Notes: generated by a model from the sequence alone, not told the origin. Counted from the first letter of the stretch, positions 21,590 through 32,825 are shown. The stretch is DNA of 64,000 nucleotides from Aristolochia californica (GCA_029961685.1 JARWKL010000011.1:7194501-7258500), one strand, 5' to 3'. Numbers and translations are program-made.

Positions 21590-22288
21590 GTCACACAACG
21601 AAGTAGGCAATAACTCACTAAGTCCATTAGTTATAAATATATTGCTTTAAGTAGGATTTATTTCGAATTTTGTAAGGAGTATGGTTGTAGGGGCAATATT
21701 ATTATTCTTTTAGCCCTAAAATACTTATGAAGTCAACCCTATTTAAGGGGTAATGAAATAGAGAAAAGGCAAGCATTGAGAATTAGGTTAAACAGGCTTG
21801 GGACTCACTTTGACGAGTTCAAGGAGAGGTTTCAGTCTTCTCTCCATCAACACAACGAAGAGAAAGTTTCATACCTCTCTTACTGAGCCAAAGTTGAAGA
21901 ATTGCCTCCCCTACATCATGAGCAGCATCAAGAAGGATTCTTTCTAACAAGAAGCTGGGAAGGAGCCTTCCCAACGTAGGCCAAGGGTCACCCAAGCTAG
22001 GACCACCATCCTAGCACGAGCAGTAGCAAGAAGAGGGTCGAAACCCTAATTGTTGTGATCAAGAAAAAGGTAACCCTTTTCCTATATTATTCACGTTAAT
22101 AGTAATTGGGTTCTTAAGTTATTCCTAGCACTATATTGCATTCATCTAGAGAGAGCTTTGATCATGTGAGAAAGATCAATCAAAGAAGGGGTTTTATACC
22201 ACCATTATCGAGTCCAACAACACGTCATCAGTGCTGGAGTCTCAAATCCCACGCCGTGTTACTCAATCCATGACCCGGGACCGTAACA
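21565..22288 (+). repeat. Gypsy-1 3' LTR
   Basis: Preceded by the tract CCAGGGGGAGG. It starts TGTTTTGGACTC and ends CCGTAACA. It lacks about 150 bp present in the 5' LTR. Confidence 0.88.
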
Positions 22289-24645
22289 ACATACTTCCTC
22301 AGAGATGATATAATTCTATGTTTGGATTGTAGTACTTCAATACCCAAAAAATATTTGAGCAACCCGAGATCCTTTGTCTTGAATTAAGCATATAACCTTT
22401 CTTTTGTTTTCTGGATGCCCTCGGGATCACTACCGATTATAATAATATCATCAATATATATTGCCAAAATAACTTTACCCTTCGACGTGTATTTAATAAA
22501 TACAGAGTGATCTCCAGAGCATCTATGAAATCCGGCCTGTATAAGTGCTTAGCTAAAATTTTCAAACCATGCACGAGGAGATTGTTTCAAACGATAAACA
22601 GATTTTTGTAGTCAACATACGAACTCCCCCTCAACCACATACCCAGGTGGTTGCTGTATATAAATTTTCTCTTTTATATCCCTATTTAAAAAACATTTTT
22701 GACATCGAGTTGATAGACTTGCCAGGAAGAGTTAGCGGCCAAAGATAATAATACACGTACGAAATTCATTTTTTGCCACTAGAGAGAAAGTTTTCTCATA
22801 ATCAATGCCATAGCATTGTGTATAGCCATTAGAAACAAGGTAAGCCTTCAGCCGAGCCACGGACCCATCCCGATTGTATTTTACAGTAAACACCCATTGC
22901 AACTGACAACTTTCTTGTCTGATGCTTGTGGGACTAGTGTCCATGTCTGATTTTCATAAAGAGCTAGAATTTTTTCATCCATGGGTGCCTTCTACCCTAT
23001 ATGTGTGAGAGCCTCCTGATAGGACTATGGTACAAAGATGGAAGAAATAATAGAGAGAAATTAACAACATACAAGAGAGGCGATGATGAGACACAAAATT
23101 TGTTATGGGAAGAGAAATAGAGGGCTTTGTGCATTATCAGGGTGTTTTTCTGAGGGCAATAGGATGAGTATCATATTGTGGGCCAAAAACAACTGGAGAA
23201 GATGGACTTACCTTGGTGGGATCCGTAAACTCAACAGGTGTGGTGTTAGCCAGAGTGTTAGGGGGCAGAGTAGTGTCAGTAGCACGGGGCACAACCGGTC
23301 GAGGAGACCCTGGTACGGAAGATAAACTTGGAGGAGCATTGTCATAATAAAATGGAGAGTCTTCAAAGAATGTGGCATCCCTTGACATGAGTAAATGTGG
23401 AAGAGTGGGGTTATAGAAAACATAACCCTTTTGTGTGCGAGAGTATCCTAAAAAGATACACTTGATAGATTTGGGATCAAGTTTATTGTGTTTGGGGGAA
23501 GAGATATGGACAAAACATTGACACCCGAAGACTCTCAAGGGCAGTGAAAAGGGATCATCGTTGGGTAATAATAGAAAGTAAGAGGATTTATTACCAAGAA
23601 AGGAAGATGGTAACTGGTTTATAAGAAAACATGCAGTAAGGATTGCACGTGGCCAATAAAAGAGGAACTTTCATGGCATATAGTAAACCTCGAGCTACCT
23701 CAAGAATATGACGGTTCTTCCGCTCGGCTACAACATTTTTTTGAGGGGTGTAGACACATGATGTTTGATGAATAATGCCATTTTATTGACAAAAGGCGTC
23801 AAGGTCTTTGGAGGTATATTCTTTGGCATTATCCGACGTGAGGATTTTAATTTTCTGACCAAACTGAGTGAGTACCATAGCATGAAGAGATTTAAATATC
23901 AATGGTATTTTAGAACACTCTTTAAATAGAAATAGCCAAGTGGTGATAAAATATTTAACTTGGGAAATGTTGGAGACGCTCAAGGGTACCCATACATCAG
24001 AATGAATTAAGGAAAAAGGAGTGACACTTTTAACTTCTTGATGATCTGAGTATATAGACCTTTGTGTTTGCTCATTTGACAGACTTCACAATGAAACTTT
24101 GACCTTGCTTTGAGAGTAGGAAACATATGATGAAAAGATTGTGCAGACGGATGTCCCAACCGGTTGTGCCATAATCTGGTCATAGTTTCACTGGTGGGAA
24201 CAATATTTATTTTTGGCACATCTAGGTAGTAGAACCCCCCTTGTTCACAGCCTCTACCAATCACCTGCTTCGTTATAAGATCCTGAAAAACACATGAAGT
24301 GGGTGAGAAGGTATTAGAGCAATTAAAATGTTTGGTGAGCTAACTAATTGATAAAATATTTAAGGGAAAGGTAGGAATAGAAAGTATCTCAGTTAGAGGA
24401 AGTGATGGTGTAATAGAAGTGGAACCTTTCCCTAGAACTTTATTTTGAGACCTGTCAGCTATGGTAACAATTTTTTGTGAAAGACAAGGAGACACTGATT
24501 GTAGTAAATTTTTGTTACCTTTGAGATGCTCAGAGGCCCCTGAATCAATTATCCAAGATGAAGAGGAGGCAGATATCATACCTGAAGTGGTGGTAGTAGT
24601 AGTAGTGGAGGATGAACTTGGGGTAGAACCCCATAATGATTTCAT
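22289..24645 (-). pseudogene. Copia-4 protease, integrase and reverse transcriptase
   Basis: Reading down from 24645 on the minus strand: protease (WIIDSGASEHLKG, ~24560), pre-integrase (LWHNRLGHPSAQS ... CEVCQMSKH, ~24180-24070), integrase (TSDNAKEY, ~23830; the FIDDFT box is lost), then VFGCQCFVHISSPKHNKLDPKS (~23530), the reverse transcriptase start (VFTVKYNRDGSVARLKA, YTQCYGIDYEKTFS) and its core to the Gypsy-1 junction at 22289. Frames are cut by many stops and shifts. The rest of pol lies at 15541-16325. Confidence 0.88.
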
Positions 24646-25642
24646 TTTTGGAATAACACATGCTCATCATCATGAAGGGTTTTCTTGTCTGTTAATGTGG
24701 GAGGTTGTTCCTCCTTTGTAGTACTTAATAAGATTTGAGTAGCCTTCCTATAACACATCTCTTCAAGGTGGCCATATTTTTTGCAGAAAGGGCATTGCTT
24801 GTCTGAAAAGCATGCATTTATTGTGTGGCCAACTTTCCCACACTTGGTGCATTCTCTCCAATAGGTTATGCCATAACCATTCCTTCCACCTCTTCCTTGG
24901 TCTCCTCTAAAGTTTCGGCCACGGCCTCGGCCTTGGTTAGATGGTGTTCCCCTATGTCCAAAGTACATAGCGGATGATACTTCAGTATTAGGGGAAGAAA
25001 TGTTTGGAATACGGAGAAATGTGACACATACATCATCAAAGATGGGAATCATGGAAGAGCTAAGAAGTTGACTCTTAGCAATTTCAAGATACAATTTAAT
25101 ATTAGCAAGGCATATGGCAGTGACTAAGGCCTCTTTATATTTGTCTTGGATAGAGATGTTCATGGAGGTAGGTTGGGCTAGGTTTCATTCTTGAAGAAGT
25201 CCCCTAAAGCGAGCCAAATATTCATGGATATTGTTGCCTTGTGTGGTGTGGAGAATATCATATGGCTTGTGTAAATTGTCGAAGCTAGAATACAACTTTG
25301 CACATGTCTCCAAATTTGTTTAGCCGTCTTAAGATGAATAACATTATTGGAGACATGTTCTTCCATACTGTTAATAAACCAACTAATAACCAACGTATCA
25401 TTCTTCAACCACTTAGTATAAAAAATATCACTTTCATCAATATGTGGTCCACGGTTGGTGAGATGACCAACGAGGTCTTTTGTGATAAGGAACCGTCGTA
25501 ACCATGTGGACCAGCTCATAAAATTTGAAACCCCCTGCAAGGGTACATAGGTAATTCCGAGTATAACATGCTTGTGACCCATGCTTTCTTCAGCTATAAT
25601 AGGCAAGTCACAAAAAAAATATAATTCCCCAATAAAAAACAA
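24646..25642 (-). pseudogene. Copia-4 gag region
   Basis: The likely start is ATG at 25582 (MGHKHVILGITYVPLQG). The capsid part includes GVSNFMSWSTWLRRFLI and INSMEEHVSNNVIHL; the frame changes near 25170. A Gly/Arg-rich region precedes two adjacent CCHC knuckles, CTKCGKVGHTINAC and CPFCKKYGHLEEMC, both intact. Upstream of 25642 no 5' LTR or priming site is present: the sequence passes straight into the Harbinger-like repeat, so the 5' end was deleted. Confidence 0.85.
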
Positions 25643-26512
25643 ACCAAATAGAGGTCTTTAACCCCAAACTCTAAATCCCTAAACCCTAATTTCTATTAAC
25701 CCTACCTTGACCGCACTTAAAAAAAAAAAACAACACTAAACCCTAAATATCATAAACCCTAAATACCCTTAACCATACTCTAAATACCCTAAACCCAAAA
25801 TTATACCCTATAAAGACAAAATTGAACCCTAAATACCATAAACGCTAATCCTATATCCCGAAATTTTGCAGAAAATAAAAAATCAATACAAATACCGCAC
25901 AAAAAAATAAAGATTAAATCAAATACAATAGTAAATTAATTGAAAAAAAAGTAGGGTTTAGGGTTACCTTCTGAAATTTTGGAAAAACCGAAGCCCAATG
26001 GGGAAATCCAGGGAAATTGAAGTAGAATCGAAGAAATTGACACTGAAATGGGGAAAATCGAAGGAAATTGAAACCAAAATGGGTGAAATCGAAGGAAACC
26101 AGGAGGATTTTTAAGGGAAAAGAGAGGAGCGAGAGGGAGAAGGGAGAAGAGAGGGAGGCCAAGAGAGAGAGAGCGAGTGCGACAAAGAGATAGGGAGAGG
26201 AGATGCAAAGATGATGAAGGGAGAAGAGATGTGAAGACGATGAAGGGAGAAGAAGCCGAAGGGAGTGCGAAGACGAGAGGGAGAAGAGAGTGGGAGGAGA
26301 AAAAAAAATTTGGGGGAGGAAGAGTCGCATCACGAACGATGGCTTCAAGTGGATGAATAAAAAATTTGGGTGGATTCCTAATTCTACGATTTTAGCTTGA
26401 GGTGATTACCTATGTATTTTAGATGAAGCACCACTAATGGCTTCATTGAAGGACCAAAGTAATCGAGATGAATTTCATCTTTTTGATTCAAGTTGACTAA
26501 CCCCCCACACAC
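25643..26512 (-). mobile_element. Harbinger-like element, copy 2 (inverted, truncated)
   Basis: Read on the minus strand from 26512 it starts GGGGGGTTAGTCAAC. It then repeats the layout of copy 1: GATGAA-rich subterminal part, CT-rich tract (25970-26300), the phrase TTCGGTTTTTCCAAAATTT, a splice-donor-like site, then degenerate TTTAGGG repeats (about 25660-25870). It stops abruptly at the Copia-4 junction, so its distal half is missing. Confidence 0.6.
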
Positions 26513-26744
26513 TCGTCGTCTTCAAATTTTTTTTTGGGAAGCATACCAGTGCTATAGTTGAATGGGAACTTGGGACCACAGAAATCAGTTATGGTAAAAG
26601 AAAGAAATGCACTTCTGGAATCGGTAATCCCGCACACGAGATTCACGTGAACTCACCCCGAAGGACAGAAGGTGTTGCACCATTACCCAATGCACATAAA
26701 GCAACCCCTGCAATTGAGATGAAATCTTATTAATTAATAATTAT
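26513..26744. other. Unassigned spacer
   Basis: About 230 bp without a recognisable gene or repeat, between the Harbinger-like copy and the first Sirevirus-type LTR. Confidence 0.4.
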
Positions 26745-27091
26745 AAATTTAAACTAAATTAAATTTAAAAGAGAAGTTTAAATTGAACATTAAGTATTTC
26801 AGATACTTTACCTTCAAGAGACAAGCATTTCAAGGTTTAAAGCTTCAAAACGAATCAAACCTACTAAACACTTCAAGCATCATGGCAAGTCCACTCTTGA
26901 AAAAAAAAAGTTTGAAGAAGAAGATAATGAAAAAACTAGAGTTTAGAATTCATTGATGTATATCAAAACTCAGTCCATGTAAATGAGAGTTGTCCAAACT
27001 TCTTAAATTTGAGGTACAATGTTAAACACGAAGCTTTAGGATATACATTGCATTCATACGTCTTTTCAAACATGTTAGAACACTTAAGATC
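26745..27091 (+). mobile_element. Sirevirus-type LTR S1, first part (approximate start)
   Basis: Aligns with the beginning of the LTR at 61248 (TATTTCAGATACTTTACCTTCAAG against TATCTCAGATACTTCATCTTCAAG; AACATGTTAGAACA in both). It is interrupted at 27092 by LARD-like copy A and resumes at 29772. The extreme 5' end has diverged or is missing. Confidence 0.65.
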
Positions 27092-29766
27092 TGTTGAATT
27101 TATGGAAAAGTGAATTACTTCATTGACATCAATAACTTGTTGTAATCAGAGTACATGAACCTCTATTTATAATAGAGGAAGGTAGTAGAGTCCAATTACA
27201 ATAAAACTACCCTTGTCCCAATTACACCCAAACTCTAATACTTAAGGTAAGTCCTAACATAATTAGGTAACTCGATATTGATAAAAGACAAATATAACTT
27301 AAACTAAAACTCTTCTTGGTCGTGACCCTAAGATAAATATACTTTTGTGAGTCCTTGATCTTCCAACTGATGTGATAAGGATGTCAGCTCTTGGTAATCA
27401 TTGTGGGTCCTACTTCTCATGGGCTTGGGCCCATTTTATAATAATCTTACATATGTGGGCCTTCCTTGGTCGTTTGGGCTTGATCTTATCTTCCAACACT
27501 CCTCCTCAAGTTGGAGGTGAGAGAACAACATGAACTCCCAGCTTGCTACAAATGATGTATAAAATATTTTTGTATAAAATGGCACATATTTGAATATGCC
27601 TTCATCTTCCATCATTCCCCCTCACGTTGTTGAGTCCTTCCATGAGGCCCTGCGGCATTATAAGTGAGAGTAAAAATCACTCCTATCCGGTAAGTCATTG
27701 CTTCATACTCCAGTCTTAATGCTGGATGTAGGGCACACTTCACTGCTATCGGTAGTGTGTCTATCGGTATTGCTCTGAAGTGTCCACCACCGTGTCCCTC
27801 CACAGGACAACGACTCTCAAGTGGTAGGAGACATAAAAGCCATTACAGGGGGAGGGATAACATAGATGTAGTCATAACTTCCTCCACCATGGACTTCCAA
27901 CCACAAATAATTTTTCATCTTTTTGACGGGGATGAAGTTCCTCCGTCATGGACTTCCAACCACAAATAATTTTCATCTTTTTTACGGGGATGAAGTTCAT
28001 CCGTCATGGACTTCCAACCAAAAATAATTTTCATGTTTTTGATGAGGATGAAGTTCCTCCGTCCTGGACTCCCAACCACTAATAATTTTCATCTTTTTGA
28101 CTGGGATGAAGTTCCTCCGTCGTGGACTCCCAACCACAAACAATTTTGATCTTTTTGATTGGGTAAAATAAATAATGACATGAGGCCACCTCTTATTCAA
28201 TAATAATGTCCCCAAAGAGACATAATAGCTGCAGCTGAATATAACACGACCATCTTCCAACACATATAACACGAATCAAATAGTAAACTTTGTCAAAGAA
28301 CCCATGAAATAATCCGATATAAAAATTTCTTCTTTGATGCACAAGCTTCATCTTTTGTGCTCCCCCTTTCTTGAATATTTTGGTCATATAAACTTATCCA
28401 CAACATAAGGAATAAAATACCTCTTTCTTGTTCTTCTTCTACTTCTCCCCCTCAAACTGGGAGGTAATGGCAATGATCCCAGCTTGAACCAAATATCATA
28501 GATGTAGCAATAAACCCAAATAACAGAGATTTATAAATAAGCCCTCAAACCAGGGAGAAGTGAGATATTTTCCTGATCAACTCAAAAAGTGATGCAAAAC
28601 AATTGGCATAAATTAAGATTTTTCAATACAACAGAATACCAGCGTGACCTTTGATTCTTCCAATTCAAATATATCTTTCAATATAGATCAGATTGATATG
28701 AAATTTTTTCATTCTAAAACTAGACTTAAATACATTTCATACAAGTATGATTTAAATTCATTAAAAATAATTATCATAAGATAAATAATCTGATAGTTTT
28801 TGGTCTTTGTCATCTGGCTGAACTAAATACTGTTTCTCCAATTTTTCCAGAATGACCATCGACTCTTCCAAGAACATTATCTCCTTATAAAAAATTCATA
28901 CCGAGAATTAGTTGAATGGGTAAGAAAATATACTTACTTATATTTATTTTGATATATATTTATTTATATAAAGTCTAGTTCTTGATAGAAAAAAATACCT
29001 CAGAATCTGAAGTTTGCTGCTACTGTTCGAACCTTTTTGCAAACTGACCTTCACTCATTGAAATATCGATACATCTCTGTCGATAACTCCGATTGGAACA
29101 AATCATTCTTCTTTGGAAAGTAGACTCAAATATATTTCCGTAAATATATAACTTGCAATATGAGAAACTAAGTATAGAGGTGAGAATCGTAATGAAAACA
29201 ACGGGTGTAGGGACTGAAAAAAATAATAACTACAAACCTAGACCTAGGGTTTAGGGTTTAGAGAAAAGGATCACATTACCTCCGTGAGTTGACCAAGTCA
29301 ACTAATAGAACCTGCTCTAATACCATGTTGAATTTATGGAAAAGTGAAATACTTCATTGACATCAATAACTTGTTGTAATTAGAGTACATGAACCTCTAT
29401 TTATAATAGAGGAAGGTAGTAGAGTCCAATTACAATAAAACTACCCTTGTCCAAATTACACCCAAACTCTAACACTTAAGGTAAGTCCTAACATAATTAG
29501 GTAACTCAATATTAATAAAAGAAAAATATAACTTAAACTAAAACTCTTCTTGGTCATGACCCTAAGATAAAGATACTTTTGTGAGTCCTTCTTGATCTTC
29601 CAACTGATGTGATAAGGATGCCAGCTCTTGGTAATCATTGTGGGTCCTACTTCTTATGGGCTTGGGCCCATCTTGTGGGCTTTCCTTGGTCATGTGGTCC
29701 ATCTTATAATAATCTTACATATGTGGGCCTTCCTTGGTCGTTTGGGCTTGATCTTATCTTCCAACA
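27092..29766 (-). mobile_element. LARD-like copy A: complete non-coding LTR retroelement
   Basis: LTRs at 27092-27498 (407 bp) and 29326-29766 (441 bp) read TGTTGAATTTATGG to CTTCCAACA. The perfect duplication AGATC flanks the element (27087-27091 and 29767-29771). In minus orientation a priming site (TGGTATTAGAGCAGG, complement at 29311-29325) follows the 5' LTR, and the complement of a purine tract (CTCCTCCTCAAG) adjoins the 3' LTR. The 1.8-kb internal region has no retroviral domain. It is inserted in Sirevirus-type LTR S1. Confidence 0.92.
27882..28160. repeat. Tandem repeat, about 58-bp period, 4-5 copies
   Basis: Units containing TGGACTTCCAACCACAAATAA and GGGATGAAGTTCCTCCGTC recur with phase points at 27901, 27960, 28018, 28076 and 28134. 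Copies differ by a few substitutions. It lies in the internal region of LARD-like copy A; the open minus-strand frame across it is a by-product of the repeat. Confidence 0.85.
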
Positions 29767-29799
29767 AGATCATTCATTCTCATGTTTTTTAAGTTAATT

Positions 29800-30240
29800 T
29801 AAATAAATTGGTTGTAGAATGATCAATCATCCAGAATTGCACATGCCAAGTTATAAAGCATGATTGATCAACTTAAGTCTATTGATAGATCATCTAGAAC
29901 ATGGTCATTTTTTTATATAGAGCATGATCAATCATTTTAGTTGAACTGAACGATCAATACTATCCAAGCAAGCAAATTTTGCATTGAATGATCAATTATT
30001 TCACATGACTGATCGATTAGGCAGAATCTTGCCACTCATGAACATAAAGCATGATCAATCATAGAAAGTTCACTGATCGATCATACCTTGGCAATGATCG
30101 GTCAACTTAACATGTTAGGCCGAACTGGATGATTTTGATTGATCATATCATCGATTAATAAGTTACATCCTGACAAAAAAAAAGTTGTTGTACACGATTG
30201 ATCGATCAATCACTTTACTGTAATTGATCAATCCAAACAC
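29800..30240. repeat. GATC-palindrome array in S1
   Basis: More than a dozen occurrences of TGATC(A/G)ATCA-type palindromes and half sites (GATTGATCGATCAATC, ATTGATCAATCC) separated by about 15-40 bp, immediately upstream of the LTR TATA box. The same structure is in S2, S3 and S4. Confidence 0.85.
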
Positions 30241-30408
30241 CGAATTTTGTAAACGGGTAAAAAATGATTAGTTTAGCTTGGGGAAGTTATAAATACCCCA
30301 CCAAACCTCACATAGAGAAGTTACATTTATTGGGAAATCTTCAAGCATTTATTTTTAAAGTCTTGCAAATTCTTCTCTAAAGTGTTTTCGAATGAAAGAG
30401 AGTCATTC

Positions 30409-30714
30409 TGTTGGAATATTTGTTTGTATCAACCGGGCCAGTCCTTGTATAAGATTTGTGGGGTTGCTTTCCTAACAGGTTCGAGCCTTTTAGCGCATTG
30501 GTTTCAACATGGTATCAAAGCAGGTTGGTCCCAAGTTCGAGTCCCGCTCCCACCAAATTTGTCCCAGGTTTTTCCGATGAGTTTGTCCACGGATTTTCCT
30601 TGTGTGGGGGGAGTGTTGGAATATTTGTTTGTATCGACCGGGCCAGTCCTTGTATAAGATCCATGGGGTTGCTTTCCTAATAGGTTCGAGCCTATTAGCG
30701 AATTGATTTCAACA
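30409..30714 (+). mobile_element. TRIM: complete 306-bp miniature LTR retrotransposon
   Basis: Two 101-bp LTRs (30409-30509 and 30614-30714) start TGTTGGAATATTTG and end TTTCAACA, with 8 differences by eye. A tRNA-Met-like priming site, TGGTATCAAAGCAGG, follows the first (30510-30524), and GTGTGGGGGGAG precedes the second. The perfect 5-bp duplication CATTC flanks it (30404-30408 and 30715-30719). The internal region is only 104 bp and non-coding. All cis signals of an LTR retrotransposon are present but no protein. It sits in Sirevirus-type LTR S1, downstream of that LTR's TATA box. Confidence 0.95.
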
Positions 30715-31309
30715 CATTCCTTCGCAAATTCCCAACTTTTTACTCTACTTTTCCTTGCATATCATTTAGACAAGCTCCCATATTCACATTGTGCTGCAAA
30801 AGACTGGATGCTTGGATCTCTCAAGGAGAAGGTACTCTCCAAGTGCAAGGGTATAAATGATTTTTTCTTTCTTTTGATTTTCCTTTGTGAAAGTTCATCT
30901 AGAACTTATTTTTATCTAAATAGAAAGGGCCAGATGAATCTAGAATTTAACCAATCTCTTGGGGAGATTGCATTTGTAAAAGCGTGTACTTGAGCTTCAT
31001 GTTTCTTAAAGAGAGGTGGAATCTCATTGTGTAAATTCCAACCATAAGAGCTCATATAGTAAAATTTCCCAAACATGGGTTCTTAGGTGGTGAAAACAAA
31101 TAAGGGAACATCGATAACAAAAATTCTTTTTTCTCCTATGGAGTGTGATTGAATTTTTACTTTGAAATTTCTATATTATATGCTTTACATTTTGCATTTA
31201 AGTTTAATTTTAAATTTGTAAATCTCAATTCACCCCCTCTTGAGAGGCCACATGGGCCAACAAAGATGACTTTTAATCGTTGCTTTAAAAAGTCCACTTA
31301 ATGAATTGA

Positions 31310-31950
31310 CACTGGATTGATCGATCAACCAGAAGTCCACATACCAAAAATATAAAGTGATCGATCAATCAGGGTCGATTGATCGATGAACCAAAACATG
31401 GCTAAACCGTGTTATAAAGCATGATTGATCATTCCCAGTGGAGTAATTGATCAATAGTGTCTAGGGAATATAAAATTATGTTGATTGATTGATCAACCTC
31501 CAAACATTGATCGATCATATATAACATTGTGAACTAGAGACATAAAGTATTATCAATCATAGCAAATTAATTGATCGATCGTACCGTGTTATAAAGCATG
31601 ATTGATCATTCCCAGTGGAGTAATTGATCAATAGTGTCTAGGCAATATAAAATTATGTTGATTGATTGATCAACCTCCAAACATTGATCGATCATATATA
31701 ACATTGTGAACTAGAGACATAAAGTATTATCAATCATAGCAAATTAATTGATCGATCGTACTTGTTATGCACTGCCAAAAGGAATTTTGATTTATCGATC
31801 ATTCCTTGTACATTGATCGATCAACTTAAGTTGTTAGACCTAACGAAAGGATATTGATCGATCATAAGTCATTTTCTAACAAAAGTATAGTCATTATACA
31901 CAATTGAATGATCAATACTTTACACTGATTGATCAATATAAAGTTGGCCT
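31310..31950. repeat. GATC-palindrome array in S2
   Basis: Dense ATTGATCGATC, GATCGATCAAT and TGATTGATCA motifs, as in S1, enlarged by a 177-bp tandem duplication. Confidence 0.85.
31407..31760. repeat. 177-bp tandem duplication
   Basis: 31407-31583 and 31584-31760 are nearly identical; the one difference I see is GTCTAGGGAAT against GTCTAGGCAAT. Both copies end at ATTGATCGATCGTA, suggesting unequal exchange at a palindrome. Confidence 0.92.
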
Positions 31951-32427
31951 TTTGTAAATAGGCAAAAAATGGCTAGTTTGGCTTGGGGAACTTATAAATA
32001 CCCCACCAAACATCCCTATGAGATTTTAATGAGCTTTTATTGGTATACCTACTACATTCTCATTAACCTCTCCCCTCTAATTATAATGGGTGTAAGTTTT
32101 TTTTCCTTGTTTAATAATTTTTCATTTTCTTTATAGGTTCATCTAGAACCTTGTGAAATCTAGATAGGAAGGCTTTCTAGAGCTATAATCTAGCCAATCT
32201 CATGAGAGATTATACTGTAATCGTGCATTTGAGCATACATGTGGCTTGAAAGAGAGCCCAATTTTTTTTTTTTGAATTCTAAAGTTAGGTATGCAAGAAT
32301 TAAACAAAACAATAAATGTAATTGAAGCAAGTAATTGACCCACAACAATGAACACCGATTTTTTTGTTATGGATATTTTCCTATTGGTATTCACCACCCA
32401 AGGACCCTTGCTTTGGAAATTCCTCTA

Positions 32428-32825
32428 GGGTCTGTTTGGAACCCATATAAAACAAAAGAAAGAAAAGAAAAGGGGAAAGAAAGTTATTTTTTATTGTTTG
32501 GTAGCAAAGAACCATTGAAAGGAAAGAAAATATGAGAGAAAATCACTATCTCTCTTAGTTAATAAATTTTATCTCACAAAATGATGGAATTTGGGGTAGA
32601 AAAGAAAATAAAAGGAAACTTGAGAGAAAATGTTAATAAAAAATTTTTAAATATTGCTAATTTTCTTTAATTTTATATTTTTCACATGTATCCAAACCAG
32701 AGAAACTATATTTCTCTTTTATTTTCTCTCTCATTTCCACATGCATCCAAACTAGAGAAAAGAAACCTCTTTTCTTTTCTATTTCTCTTTCTTTTTTCTC
32801 AACTTTATGTGTTCCAAACATAGCC
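32428..32825. mobile_element. Tourist-like MITE
   Basis: The ends GGGTCTGTTTGGAACCCATA and, on the other strand, GGCTATGTTTGGAACACATA form imperfect terminal inverted repeats. Flanking trinucleotides are CTA (32425-32427) and TTA (32826-32828), close to the TWA target duplication of PIF/Harbinger elements. The 398-bp body is AAAGAAAAG-rich with a symmetrical layout and no coding capacity. It splits LTR S3. Confidence 0.75.

Larger units (their letters stand above)
16326..22288 (+). mobile_element. Gypsy-1: Ty3/gypsy chromovirus
   Basis: LTRs lie at 16326-17215 (890 bp) and 21565-22288 (724 bp) and share the start T-G-T-x-T-T-G..GACTCAATAGCACA and the end TAACA. A tRNA-Met priming site, TGGTATCAGAGC, is at 17219-17230. 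Domains run gag, protease, reverse transcriptase, RNase H, integrase, chromodomain, the Ty3/gypsy order. The host Copia-4 frame resumes exactly across the insertion. A target duplication is ambiguous: ACATG precedes the LTR and ACATA follows it, with TG possibly shared. Many stops and frameshifts show it is dead. Confidence 0.92.
29772..31262 (+). mobile_element. Sirevirus-type LTR S1, second part
   Basis: Continues the LTR after copy A. It holds the palindrome-rich region (29800-30240), a TATA box (TTATAAATACCCC near 30288), a transcribed leader and the end AATTCACCCCCTCTTGAGAGG..CCAACA at 31262. The AATTCACCCCCTCTTG terminus is characteristic of Sirevirus LTRs. It is a solo LTR, interrupted at 30409 by a TRIM. 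Confidence 0.68.
31263..32258 (+). mobile_element. Partial Sirevirus-type LTR S2
   Basis: Begins inside the U3 palindrome region directly after the end of S1. It passes the TATA box (TTATAAATACCCCACC, ~31991) and the leader (GTTCATCTAGAACCTTGTG) and breaks off at 32258 before the usual CACCCCC end. No internal retroelement sequence is present. Confidence 0.65.

Noticed and set aside
25914..26348. 144-residue minus-strand frame as a membrane protein
   Set aside because: It is the translated CT-rich leader of the second Harbinger-like copy; hydrophobicity comes from composition.
30382..30657. 91-residue open frame at the TRIM
   Set aside because: It spans LTR, priming site and internal region of the 306-bp TRIM; no domain and no reason to be coding.
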